Shown here piece by piece: positions 32,764-40,983 of a stretch of 64,000 bases of DNA (position 1 is its first letter; the number at the start of each line of letters is the position of its first letter). The notes under the pieces were generated by a model that worked only from the letters and a program-made list of their open reading frames with translations, did no database searches and was not told where the DNA came from. Made by a program: the position numbers and the translations under genes. Location: assembly GCF_003666605.1 (NCBI RefSeq), contig NZ_RCIV01000007.1, positions 1-64,000 of the forward strand, in the 5' to 3' direction. This stretch comes from Propionibacterium australiense (lineage in GTDB: Bacteria > Actinomycetota > Actinomycetes > Propionibacteriales > Propionibacteriaceae).

Positions 32764-35526
32764 GTGACCAAGAAGAAACTCATCGAGACCTCCCTGCCGC
32801 TGGAGGCCATCAACGCCGCTTCAGCCCGCGAGAAGTCGATTCGCCACGGGCACCCGTCCACCCTGCACCTGTACTGGTCACGCAAACCCCTGGCCACCGC
32901 CCGCGCGGTGCTGTTCGCCCAGCTCGTCGACGATCCTGCCTCCCGGCCAGAGGAATTCCCCACCACCGCAGAACAGGACGCCGAGCGGGCGCGCCTGCAC
33001 GCGCTCATGGAGAAGCTGGTGGTCTGGGAGAACAGCTGGGACGAGAACCTGCTGCGGCAGGCCCGCGAGGAGATCCGCAAGAGCAATGACGGCCGGCTCC
33101 CACCGGTGCTCGACCCATTCGCCGGTGGCGGTTCCATTCCGCTGGAGGCACAGCGCCTTGGCCTGGAGGCCCACGCCAGCGATCTCAACCCGCTCGCCGT
33201 GCTCATCAACAAGGCACTCATCGAGATCCCGCCCAAGTTCGCAGGGATGGCGCCGGTCAACCCGGATGCCCGCGACCAGAGCCTCTACCAGCGTGCGGAG
33301 GGACTGGCCGAGGACGTGCGCTACTACGGGCAGTGGATGCGCGACGAGGCAGAGCGCCGCATCGGCCACCTCTACCCGAAGGTGACGGCCCCCGACAGCA
33401 CCGAGCACACCGTCATCGCATGGAAGTGGGCGCGCACCGTGCGCAGCCCCAACCCCGCCAACCCCATCGAGGTGCCCCTGGTGAACTCGTGGTGGCTCAG
33501 CAAGAAGAAGGGCAAGGAAGCCTGGGTGCGCGCCACGGTGCGGGGCGGACAGGTGCACTACGAGGTAATGCATGACAGCACCGGTCCAAAGAATGATGGG
33601 ACCATCAACCGAAAAGGTGCAGTTTCCGTAACTGATGGAACCCCGATCAGTTTTGATCACATTCGGGCTGAGGCTCGCAATGGGCGTATGGGTGCTACTC
33701 TCATTGCTATTGTTGCGGAAGGTCCTAGCGGCAGGCTGTACATCTCACCTACTGCAGAGCATGTAGAAACTGCCGATGTCATTCGGCCTGCGGGGCTTTC
33801 TGAAGCTGAGCTACCAGAGCAGGCTTTGGGATTCCGTGTCCAGAATTATGGACTCAAGCGATGGGCTGACCTTTTCACGAACCGGCAGCTAGTGGCCATG
33901 ACGGCCCTCAGTGACCTCATCACTGAGGCGCGGGAGCGAGTAGTGGATGATGCCTTGGCTAAGGGGTTGCCAGCAGGAGACCGTCTTGAGGCTGGTGGTG
34001 CTGGCGCCCAAGCTTACGCCGACGCGGTGGCGGTCTATCTTGCTCTTTCGGTAAGTCGGCAAGCCAACCGACTTTCTTCTCTTAATACTTGGCAAAGCGT
34101 TGGCGACAAAATTGCACAAGTCTTCACTCGTCAAGCTATTTCCATGATATGGGATTTTGCTGAAGCAAACCCATTTTCTGGCTCCTCTGGTAACTTCCTA
34201 GGCCAAGTTGAATGGGTGGCTAGGGTGATCGAGTTAACCCCTGGTTCTGCGATTGGAAATACAATTCAGGTAGATGCATCTTCGCGGAATTATAAGGGCT
34301 TCGTCGTATCGACCGATCCGCCGTATTATGACAATATTGGTTACTCAGATTTGTCTGACTATTTTTATGTGTGGCTGCGTCGTTCGCTCAAGGATATTAA
34401 CCCACAAATTGTCGGCACGATGCTCACGCCCAAGGCCGACGAGCTCGTGGCCAATCCGTACCGTCATGACGGCAAGAAAGGTGCGGAACGGTTCTTCATT
34501 GACGGTTTCAACTCCGTCTTTGCTCGCGTCCGCCAAGGCGACAATCAAGCGGTGCCCATGACGGTGTACTACGCCTACAAACAGCAGGACGCGGAGGCCG
34601 ATGGTTCCTCGTCCACCGGCTGGCACACCCTTCTTGACGGGCTCATCAAGGCCGGCTGGGAGATCACCGCCACATGGCCTGTTCGTAGTGAAAGAGCTGG
34701 GCGGGTGCGTGATATTGGAAGTAATGCTCTTGCGTCCTCGATTGTTCTGGCCTGCCGTCCCCGCCCCGTCGATGCGGAGTCCACCACCCGCCGGGCGTTC
34801 GTGGCTCGCCTCAAGTCTGAGCTGCCGGGGGCGCTGCGCACGCTCATGCAGGGCGCCATCGCGCCGGTGGACTTGGCGCAGGCGGCCATCGGCCCCGGTA
34901 TCTCGGTGTTCTCCCGGTATGCGCGGGTGCGCGAGGCGGACGGCTCCGACATGAGTGTGAAGGACGCGCTGCTGCTGATCAACGCAACCCTCGACGAGGT
35001 GCTGGGGGAGCAGGAGTCCGACTTCGATCCCGACACCCGTTTCGCCGTCAGGTGGTACCGCAGCTACGGCTGGGCCACCGAGAGCTCGGGCATGGCCGAC
35101 CAGCTCGCCCGCGCCTCGGACACCTCCGTCGGGGCGCTGGAACGCGGCGGAATCTTCGAGGCCAAGGGCGGCAAGGCCCGGCTGCTGCCGCCGGCCGAGC
35201 TGCAAGACGCCTGGAACCCCGCGTCGGACGAGCGCCTGAGCGTCTGGGAGGCCACGGTGCGCCTGGCCGCGGTCATGGACGCCCAGGGGGCTGACGCGGT
35301 GGCTCAACTACTGGCCGAGGCGCGGGACCACGTGAACCTCGACGCCGTCAAGGAACTGGGCTTCCTGCTGTTCCACGAGGCCGAGAAGAAGAACCAGGCC
35401 AAGGACGCGCTGCTGTTCAACGGCCTTGTCAGCGCCTGGGGCGACGTGGCGGAGCAGGCCCGCCGTATCGACCCGAGCGCCCGAGCGGCACAGGCGGCGT
35501 TCGACTTCAACGAGGAAGAAGATTAG
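32764..35526 (+). CDS. DUF1156 DNA methyltransferase of a defence cluster
   Basis: A 920-residue protein. Residues 1-60 are the DUF1156 region (LPLEAINAASAREKSIRHGH, YWSRKPLATARAV). The SAM-binding motif I is DPFAGGGSIPLEAQRLG (near 116) and the catalytic motif IV is TDPPYYDNIGYSDL (near 517), placing it with amino-methylases. The segment from about 33565 to 34420 (codons 270-550) is much poorer in GC (about 43% in bases 34141-34200) than the flanks (68% in bases 33061-33120), and a second short patch lies at 34678-34745. This mosaic may reflect exchange of the target-recognition region. GTG 32764 is the start; the DUF1016 nuclease begins 3 bp after the stop. Confidence 0.9.
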   Translation: MTKKKLIETSLPLEAINAASAREKSIRHGHPSTLHLYWSRKPLATARAVLFAQLVDDPASRPEEFPTTAEQDAERARLHALMEKLVVWENSWDENLLRQAREEIRKSNDGRLPPVLDPFAGGGSIPLEAQRLGLEAHASDLNPLAVLINKALIEIPPKFAGMAPVNPDARDQSLYQRAEGLAEDVRYYGQWMRDEAERRIGHLYPKVTAPDSTEHTVIAWKWARTVRSPNPANPIEVPLVNSWWLSKKKGKEAWVRATVRGGQVHYEVMHDSTGPKNDGTINRKGAVSVTDGTPISFDHIRAEARNGRMGATLIAIVAEGPSGRLYISPTAEHVETADVIRPAGLSEAELPEQALGFRVQNYGLKRWADLFTNRQLVAMTALSDLITEARERVVDDALAKGLPAGDRLEAGGAGAQAYADAVAVYLALSVSRQANRLSSLNTWQSVGDKIAQVFTRQAISMIWDFAEANPFSGSSGNFLGQVEWVARVIELTPGSAIGNTIQVDASSRNYKGFVVSTDPPYYDNIGYSDLSDYFYVWLRRSLKDINPQIVGTMLTPKADELVANPYRHDGKKGAERFFIDGFNSVFARVRQGDNQAVPMTVYYAYKQQDAEADGSSSTGWHTLLDGLIKAGWEITATWPVRSERAGRVRDIGSNALASSIVLACRPRPVDAESTTRRAFVARLKSELPGALRTLMQGAIAPVDLAQAAIGPGISVFSRYARVREADGSDMSVKDALLLINATLDEVLGEQESDFDPDTRFAVRWYRSYGWATESSGMADQLARASDTSVGALERGGIFEAKGGKARLLPPAELQDAWNPASDERLSVWEATVRLAAVMDAQGADAVAQLLAEARDHVNLDAVKELGFLLFHEAEKKNQAKDALLFNGLVSAWGDVAEQARRIDPSARAAQAAFDFNEEED

Positions 35527-35529
35527 GTC

Positions 35530-36642
35530 ATGCCGGGTAGCCGAGATCACGCCCGGGGCAGCAGCGCAGGTGCCTGCCCTGCTGGCGCGGACCTGACTCC
35601 GTTCCGGGCCATAGCGGAGTCGGTCAGCGCTGGGGGTGGCGAACTTGTGGAGCAGGTTTCGGCTCTGATCGACCAGGCGCAGGCGTTCGCTGCAGCGCAG
35701 GCGAACGCGACCTTGACCCTGCGGAACTGGTACATCGGGCGCCTGATCGATGTGGCCGTGCTTCGAGAGGGCCGCGCGGGGCACGATCAGGAACTTGTCG
35801 CCTCACTGGGGCGACAACTGACCGCCCGGTACGGACGAGGTTTCGAGAGGGCGAACCTCTACCGCATGGTGCAATTCTCCCAGACGTTCCCTGATGTCGA
35901 ACTTGTCGCCTCACTGGGGCAACAAGTTAGCTGGACACACTTCAAGGCGCTGCTTCCGGTGCCCAGCGCTGAGGCCCGAGCGTTCTACGTGAAGGAGATC
36001 ATCGACCGCAGTCTCAGCGTTCGTGAGCTGCGGTACGCCATCGAACGCAAGGCGTTCGAGCGCCGCGAGATCGCTGACTCCCAGATCCCTGAGGGCTCGG
36101 CGGTTCCGCTCGATGCCTTCCGTGACCCGATGTTGCTGGACATGCTGGGACTGGACGACACCTTCTTGGAGCGCGACCTCGAAGCCGCCCTGCGTCATGA
36201 CATGGAGGCGTTCCTGCTGGAAGCCGGCCGCGGGTGGGCGTTCGTTGAACGGCAGAAGCGCATGACCTTCGACGGCGATGACTACTTCCTCGACCTGCTG
36301 TTCTACTCAAGGCCACTGCATCGGTTGATTGCGGTTGAGCTGAAGGTCGGAAAATTCAAGCCCAGTTATCAAGGGCAGATGAACTTCTATCTGAAGTGGC
36401 TCGACAGGTACGAACGGCAGGCTGACGAGAACCCGCCCATTGGCCTGATCCTGTGCACCGAGGCGAGCCGGGACCAGATCGAGTTGCTTGAGTTGCACAA
36501 GGACGGGATTGTCGTCGCCGAGTACTGGACGACGCTGCCGCCCAAGGCCGAGCTCCAGGCCCGGATCGCCCAGATCTACCGGGAGGCCCAGGAGCGGATC
36601 GCCCGGCGGCAGCTCACGGCGCCGGAGGCCAGCGATGAGTAA
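35530..36642 (+). CDS. DUF1016 (YhcG-type) PD-(D/E)XK nuclease
   Basis: A 370-residue protein. The N-terminal DUF1016_N winged-helix region (NWYIGRLIDVAVLREGRAGH, GFERANLYRMVQF, SWTHFKALLPV) is followed by a nuclease domain with DDYFLDLLFYSRPLHRLIAVELK (split around residues 250-270), giving the D...ExK core, and a conserved GQMNFYLKWLD. Family members associate with restriction systems. It follows the methylase by 3 bp and is surely co-transcribed. Oddity: a 22-bp sequence starting GAACTTGTCGCC occurs twice in frame (35791-35812 and 35899-35920), each encoding ELVASLG. Confidence 0.88.
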   Translation: MPGSRDHARGSSAGACPAGADLTPFRAIAESVSAGGGELVEQVSALIDQAQAFAAAQANATLTLRNWYIGRLIDVAVLREGRAGHDQELVASLGRQLTARYGRGFERANLYRMVQFSQTFPDVELVASLGQQVSWTHFKALLPVPSAEARAFYVKEIIDRSLSVRELRYAIERKAFERREIADSQIPEGSAVPLDAFRDPMLLDMLGLDDTFLERDLEAALRHDMEAFLLEAGRGWAFVERQKRMTFDGDDYFLDLLFYSRPLHRLIAVELKVGKFKPSYQGQMNFYLKWLDRYERQADENPPIGLILCTEASRDQIELLELHKDGIVVAEYWTTLPPKAELQARIAQIYREAQERIARRQLTAPEASDE

Positions 36643-36773
36643 CCCCACATACAACGATTGCCCCGGCGCGGCGACCGCTGGAGCGGCCTCGTCCGGGGCT
36701 CACGTCGGCAATGCTATAGGGCCAGTAAACCGCGTCGGCCCGGGTGGGGTGGGGATCGGTAAACCGACAGGGA
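36643..36773. other. Spacer with hairpin before the toxin-antitoxin pair
   Basis: CCCCGG and CCGGGG bracket a stem-rich segment at about 36660-36698, itself flanked by ATTGCC and GGCAAT. It could weaken read-through from the nuclease gene into the toxin-antitoxin genes. No gene is seen. Confidence 0.35.
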
Positions 36774-36785
36774 TACACTCAAGGT
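36774..36785 (+). promoter_or_regulatory. Own leaderless promoter of the antitoxin gene
   Basis: TACACT (36774-36779) stands 6 nt before ATG 36786 and no Shine-Dalgarno is present, so the embedded toxin-antitoxin pair probably has its own transcription start. Confidence 0.45.
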
Positions 36786-37034
36786 ATGACTTCGTTGACC
36801 ACCATCAAGGTGTCCACGGGCACCCGGGACCGGCTGCGCGAGGCCTCCCGCGCCGCGGGCATCTCCCAGGCTGCGCTCATCGAGCAGATGCTCGACGCGC
36901 GCGAGGAGGCCGCCTTCTGGGAGGCCCTCGAGGCCGCGCCCCCGTACACCGACGAGGAGCGGGAGGAGTTCCGTCGTGGCGAAGCGGCCTCGTTGGCGGA
37001 TGCGGCGCGCCTGTTGGAGGATGAGGAGCGGTGA
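36786..37034 (+). CDS. Ribbon-helix-helix antitoxin (MazE-like)
   Basis: An 82-residue protein. TTIKVSTGTRDRLREASRAAG is a ribbon-helix-helix N-terminus, and the acidic C-terminus (PPYTDEEREEFRRGEAASL) should neutralise the MazF-type toxin. The next gene starts within its stop codon (GTGA), the standard coupling of these pairs. Confidence 0.85.
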   Translation: MTSLTTIKVSTGTRDRLREASRAAGISQAALIEQMLDAREEAAFWEALEAAPPYTDEEREEFRRGEAASLADAARLLEDEER

Positions 37035-37345
37035 CGCCTCTGCCCCATCCGGGCGACGTGGCGTGGCTCGACATGTCCCCGACCATCGGGCGGGAGCAGC
37101 GGGGCCACCGCCCCTATCTCGTGCTCTCCGATGCCCGGCTCCACCGGGCGCGACAGCTGGTGATCGGGGTGCCGCTCACGACGCGCAACAGTCCGATCCC
37201 CACGCGCGTCGCCGTCGGCGAGGGGTCGTACGCCATCGCGGAACAACCCACGACGTTCTCGCTGGAGCGGATCACCAGGGTGGAGGCCCGCGGCCTCGAC
37301 ACCGCCGAGGTGCGGCGCGTCATCGTTCGGCTGCTCGGGGGATGA
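37031..37345 (+). CDS. mazF: MazF/PemK-type mRNA interferase toxin
   Basis: A 104-residue toxin. GDVAWLDMSPTIGREQRGHRP and YLVLSDARLHRARQLVIGVPLTTR match MazF, with the catalytic Arg and Thr region present and the C-terminal ITRVEARGLDTAEVRRV. It should cleave single-stranded mRNA at short motifs. GTG 37031 overlaps the antitoxin stop. It sits between the nuclease and the DUF499 ATPase of the defence cluster, so it may act as an addiction module for that cluster. Confidence 0.88.
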   Translation: MTPLPHPGDVAWLDMSPTIGREQRGHRPYLVLSDARLHRARQLVIGVPLTTRNSPIPTRVAVGEGSYAIAEQPTTFSLERITRVEARGLDTAEVRRVIVRLLGG

Positions 37346-37434
37346 ACCTCCTTGAGGTCGGTTTGCTGGCCCTATACAAGCATCACCCGGGACGTCGTCA
37401 CCGGGACTGAAGCATCACGTTCTAGGAGACAACG

Positions 37435-40400
37435 ATGGCGATGAACAACCGAGATCGAGTGGGCAGGGCCTTCGACCTGCTCTCCGAGGGTCTCCACGAC
37501 CTGGTGGACGAGGTGATGACCAAGACCTACAACTCATCGCAGTGGCCTGACGCGTGGGCCGAGGAGGATGCCCGGCGTCGGGGTGGCCCCGTGAGGACCA
37601 TGACCAAGCAGGACGTCCAAGTGCAGCTTCGCGCCATCACCGAACGCGGCTACGAGTTCAAGGACGTGCTGTCCCGGGCTCAGCAGAGCTTCGCCTCCGA
37701 ACTGCGCGAGACCCGCAACAAGTGGGCGCACAACGAGCCGTTCAGCTCCGACGACACCGTCCGCGCCCTCGACACCATCGAACGGCTCCTCGAAGCAGCG
37801 GGATCCACCGACTCGGCCGCCGACGTGCGCAAACTGCGCACCGACCTACAACGCACCGTCTACGAGGAACAGACCCGCAAGCAGGCCAAGAAGGCCACCA
37901 CGGTGTCCCTCGAACCTGGGGCCGGGCTGAAACCCTGGCGCGAGGTGATAAGGCCCCACGACGACGTGGCCAGGGGCGAGTTCACCGCCTCCGAGTTCGC
38001 CGCCGACCTGCACTTGGTGCACACCGGGCAGGCCACCAGCCCGGAGTACGGCGACCCGGTGGAGTTCTTCTCCCGCACCTACCTCACCGAGGGTCTGCGC
38101 GATCTGCTGTCCCGGGCCCTGCGCCGCCTGGATGGCGACGGTAACGCCAGCCCGGTGGTGAACCTTCAGACCAACTTCGGTGGCGGCAAGACCCACTCCA
38201 TGCTCGCCCTCTACCACCTGTTCTCCGGCACCCCGGCGCAGCGCCTCCCACAGGACGTGCAGGAACTCGTCGCCGAGGTCGGCAACCCCGGCCTGGCGGC
38301 GCTGAACGTCAGGCGGGTCGCCCTGGTCGGCACCTACCTGAAGGCGGGATCGCCGCAGATCAAACCGGACGGCACCCAGGTGCACACCCTGTGGGGGGAG
38401 CTGGCCTGGCAGCTCGGCGGGCGCGAGGCCTATGACATCGTCGCCGACGACGACCGGGCGGGCACCAGTCCCGGCGAGGCGCTGCGGAAACTGATCCAGA
38501 GCTACGCCCCGGCGCTCATCCTCATCGACGAATGGGTGGCCTACGCGCGCCAGCTGGTCACCGACAAGGAACTCCCCGCAGGCTCGTTCGACACCCAGTT
38601 CACCTTCGCCCAGTCCCTGACCGAGGTGGTGCGTTCGGTTCCCGGGGCCATGCTCGTGGTCTCCATCCCCGCCTCCGACAGCGGCGACCGGGGAAGTGAC
38701 ATCGAGATCGGCGGGGTCAACGGGCAGCTGGCCCTCGACCGTCTCCAGAACGTCATCCGCAGGGTGGCCGACCAGTGGCGGCCCTCCAGCAGGGACGAGT
38801 CCTTCGAGATCGTCCGCCGCCGCCTGTTCCAGGCCCCCGACGCCGCGGGGCTCACCTACATCTCGGCGGTGGCGCGCAGCTTCGCCACCATGTACCGGAA
38901 CAACTCGGCGCTGTTCCCCCGCGATGCGGCGACCCCGAACGACGACTACGAGAAACGCATCCGCGCCTCGTACCCCCTGCATCCCGAACTGCTGGACCGG
39001 CTGTACGAGGACTGGTCCGCGCTGGAACGGTTCCAGCGCACCCGCGGGGTGCTGAAACTGGTGTCGTCCATCGTCCACGAGCTGTGGGCGTCGAACGACA
39101 CGTCCCCGCTGATCCTGCCCGGTAATGTGCCGCTGGACGCTACGACGGTGAACACCGACCTGACCCAGTACCTGGAGGACCAGTGGAAGCCGATCATCGA
39201 CTCCGACATCGACGGCGCCAGCTCGACGGCCCAGCGGATCGACCTGGACCGTCCCAGCCTGGGGCAGCGGTTCGTGACGCAGCGCATCGCCCGCACCATC
39301 TTCATGGGGGCGGCGCCCCGCAGCCGGAGTGCCCGCAAGGGGCTGGACAAGCAGTACGTGTGGCTCGGCACCGCCGTGCCCGGCGACGTGCTGGGCAACT
39401 TTGGTAGCGCCATCGAGCAGCTGGCCCAGCGCTCCACGTACTTCTACGAGGAGCAGGGCCACTACTGGTTCGACACCCAACCGTCCGTCACCAAGACCGC
39501 CAGCGACTACGCCGAGAGGCTGCGCGAGGACGTCGAGACGGTGTGGAACGAGATCACCAGGCGGCTCCGCGGCGAGGAACGCAGCCGCGCCGAGTTCGAC
39601 CGGGTGCACGTGGCCCCCGAATCCAGCGCCGATGTCCCCGACCTGGAGGACACCCGGCTGGTGATCGCGCACCCCAGGCACAGCGTCCGCAGGCAGGACG
39701 GACCCGACTCGGAGGCCTTCCAGTGGGTGCACGAGGCGATCGAGACGAAGGGGACCGGGCAGCGCATCCACCGCAACACACTCATCTTCCTGCTGGCCGA
39801 TTCGGGCCAGCTGGAGAGCCTGGAATCCGCGACGCGCACCTACCTGGGCTGGAAGCAGGTGCAGGCTACCAGCGAGACCCTGAACCTCACGGCCCAGCAG
39901 CACAAACAGGCCGACGAGTGGGTGAGTCGTCTGGACCAGACCGTCACCGACCGGATCCGCGACACCTTCGTGTGGGCGCTGTACCCCGAGCAATTCGACC
40001 CGACCAAACCCTTCGACGTGGTGTCGAGCAGAATCCTCGACTCCGGCACACGCTCCCTCGCCGAACGGGTGAGCACGAAACTCGTACGCGAGGAACAACT
40101 GATCACCCAGCTGGGCGCGGCCAGCCTGGGGGACGCGCTGCACCGGGAACTTGGTGCGCTGTGGCAGGACAGGGGCGAGATCACGGCCGAGGAACTGTGG
40201 GGCTACTTCACCCGGTACACCTACATGCCGCGGCTGGCCAGCCGGGACGTGCTCGACAACGCCATCAAGCAGTCACTGACCGCCGTGCTCGTCGAGAACG
40301 AACGCTTCGCGATCGCCACCGGCAAGGACGAGGAAACGGGCCGCTACCGCGGCCTGCTCATCCCGCCCGACCCCAACGCCACGCTTCAGGTCACCGACGG

Positions 40401-40836
40401 CACGCTGCTCGTCGCAATCGAACGCGCCCAGCAGCAGGCCGATGCGGAACAGGCCGATGCCGCCCCGGCCGCCGGAACCAGTGTGGCAACGGATGCCGGT
40501 CAGACGGCTGCGGCTGGTTCAGCCGACTACGTGTGGGCCGGCGGCATACCCGCGGCAACGGGGAGCGAACAGCCCGGTGCCGAATCAGAGCTGGAGGCCG
40601 TGCTCGGTCGTTTCTTCGGATCGGTCAGGATCAACTCCGACCGCTACAACCGCGACATCGGCAACATCACCCGCGAGGTCATCGACCGGCTGGCCGGCTC
40701 CGGCGCCCAGCTGGAAATCACCATCGACATCCAGGCCATCAAGAAAGAAGGATTCACCGAGTCCGAGGTGCGCACCATCAGCGAGAATGCGCGGGTGCTG
40801 AAGTTTGACTCTCATTCGGGGTTTGAAATGAATTAA
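37435..40836 (+). CDS. HEPN (Swt1-type) and DUF499 ATPase, defence cluster
   Basis: A 1133-residue protein. Residues 1-120 resemble the Swt1-family HEPN domain, including RNKWAH (94-99), which fits the RxxxxH RNase signature. A DUF499 ATPase follows with Walker A GGGKTH (249-254) and Walker B LILIDEW (near 362). The C-terminus (VRINSDRYNRDIGNITREVI, then LEITIDIQAI) is a typical DUF499 tail. DUF499 ATPases occur with DUF1156 methylases and helicases in defence islands. AGGAGA before ATG 37435 marks the start, 89 bp after the toxin. I infer that the HEPN domain may cleave RNA when infection is sensed. Confidence 0.88.
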   Translation: MAMNNRDRVGRAFDLLSEGLHDLVDEVMTKTYNSSQWPDAWAEEDARRRGGPVRTMTKQDVQVQLRAITERGYEFKDVLSRAQQSFASELRETRNKWAHNEPFSSDDTVRALDTIERLLEAAGSTDSAADVRKLRTDLQRTVYEEQTRKQAKKATTVSLEPGAGLKPWREVIRPHDDVARGEFTASEFAADLHLVHTGQATSPEYGDPVEFFSRTYLTEGLRDLLSRALRRLDGDGNASPVVNLQTNFGGGKTHSMLALYHLFSGTPAQRLPQDVQELVAEVGNPGLAALNVRRVALVGTYLKAGSPQIKPDGTQVHTLWGELAWQLGGREAYDIVADDDRAGTSPGEALRKLIQSYAPALILIDEWVAYARQLVTDKELPAGSFDTQFTFAQSLTEVVRSVPGAMLVVSIPASDSGDRGSDIEIGGVNGQLALDRLQNVIRRVADQWRPSSRDESFEIVRRRLFQAPDAAGLTYISAVARSFATMYRNNSALFPRDAATPNDDYEKRIRASYPLHPELLDRLYEDWSALERFQRTRGVLKLVSSIVHELWASNDTSPLILPGNVPLDATTVNTDLTQYLEDQWKPIIDSDIDGASSTAQRIDLDRPSLGQRFVTQRIARTIFMGAAPRSRSARKGLDKQYVWLGTAVPGDVLGNFGSAIEQLAQRSTYFYEEQGHYWFDTQPSVTKTASDYAERLREDVETVWNEITRRLRGEERSRAEFDRVHVAPESSADVPDLEDTRLVIAHPRHSVRRQDGPDSEAFQWVHEAIETKGTGQRIHRNTLIFLLADSGQLESLESATRTYLGWKQVQATSETLNLTAQQHKQADEWVSRLDQTVTDRIRDTFVWALYPEQFDPTKPFDVVSSRILDSGTRSLAERVSTKLVREEQLITQLGAASLGDALHRELGALWQDRGEITAEELWGYFTRYTYMPRLASRDVLDNAIKQSLTAVLVENERFAIATGKDEETGRYRGLLIPPDPNATLQVTDGTLLVAIERAQQQADAEQADAAPAAGTSVATDAGQTAAAGSADYVWAGGIPAATGSEQPGAESELEAVLGRFFGSVRINSDRYNRDIGNITREVIDRLAGSGAQLEITIDIQAIKKEGFTESEVRTISENARVLKFDSHSGFEMN

Positions 40837-40939
40837 GTTCAATGATGTCGTGGTTTGAATTTTTCAGGCAGATATCAAATACCTAAATTATATTTCACGA
40901 TGAGCGGTGGCTAGGTTAAATCATATTGTGTAAGAAGAT

Positions 40940-40963
40940 CTACCCATAAGGGTTCAAGGGTAG
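40940..40963 (+). promoter_or_regulatory. Hairpin ahead of the Gabija-like operon
   Basis: CTACCC (40940-40945) and GGGTAG (40958-40963) form a small dyad in an AT-rich stretch of 147 bp between the DUF499 gene and gajA. AAGGAGC ahead of ATG 40984 is the ribosome site. The base composition changes abruptly here from high to about 48% GC. Confidence 0.4.
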
Positions 40964-40983
40964 AGTGAAGGAGCGGATCGGCG

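Noticed and set aside
29221-40836. Assignment of the defence cluster to canonical DISARM or BREX
   Set aside because: No DrmA/DrmB, PLD-type DrmC, PglZ or BrxL is present, and the DUF1156-DUF499 pair is not a part of those systems.
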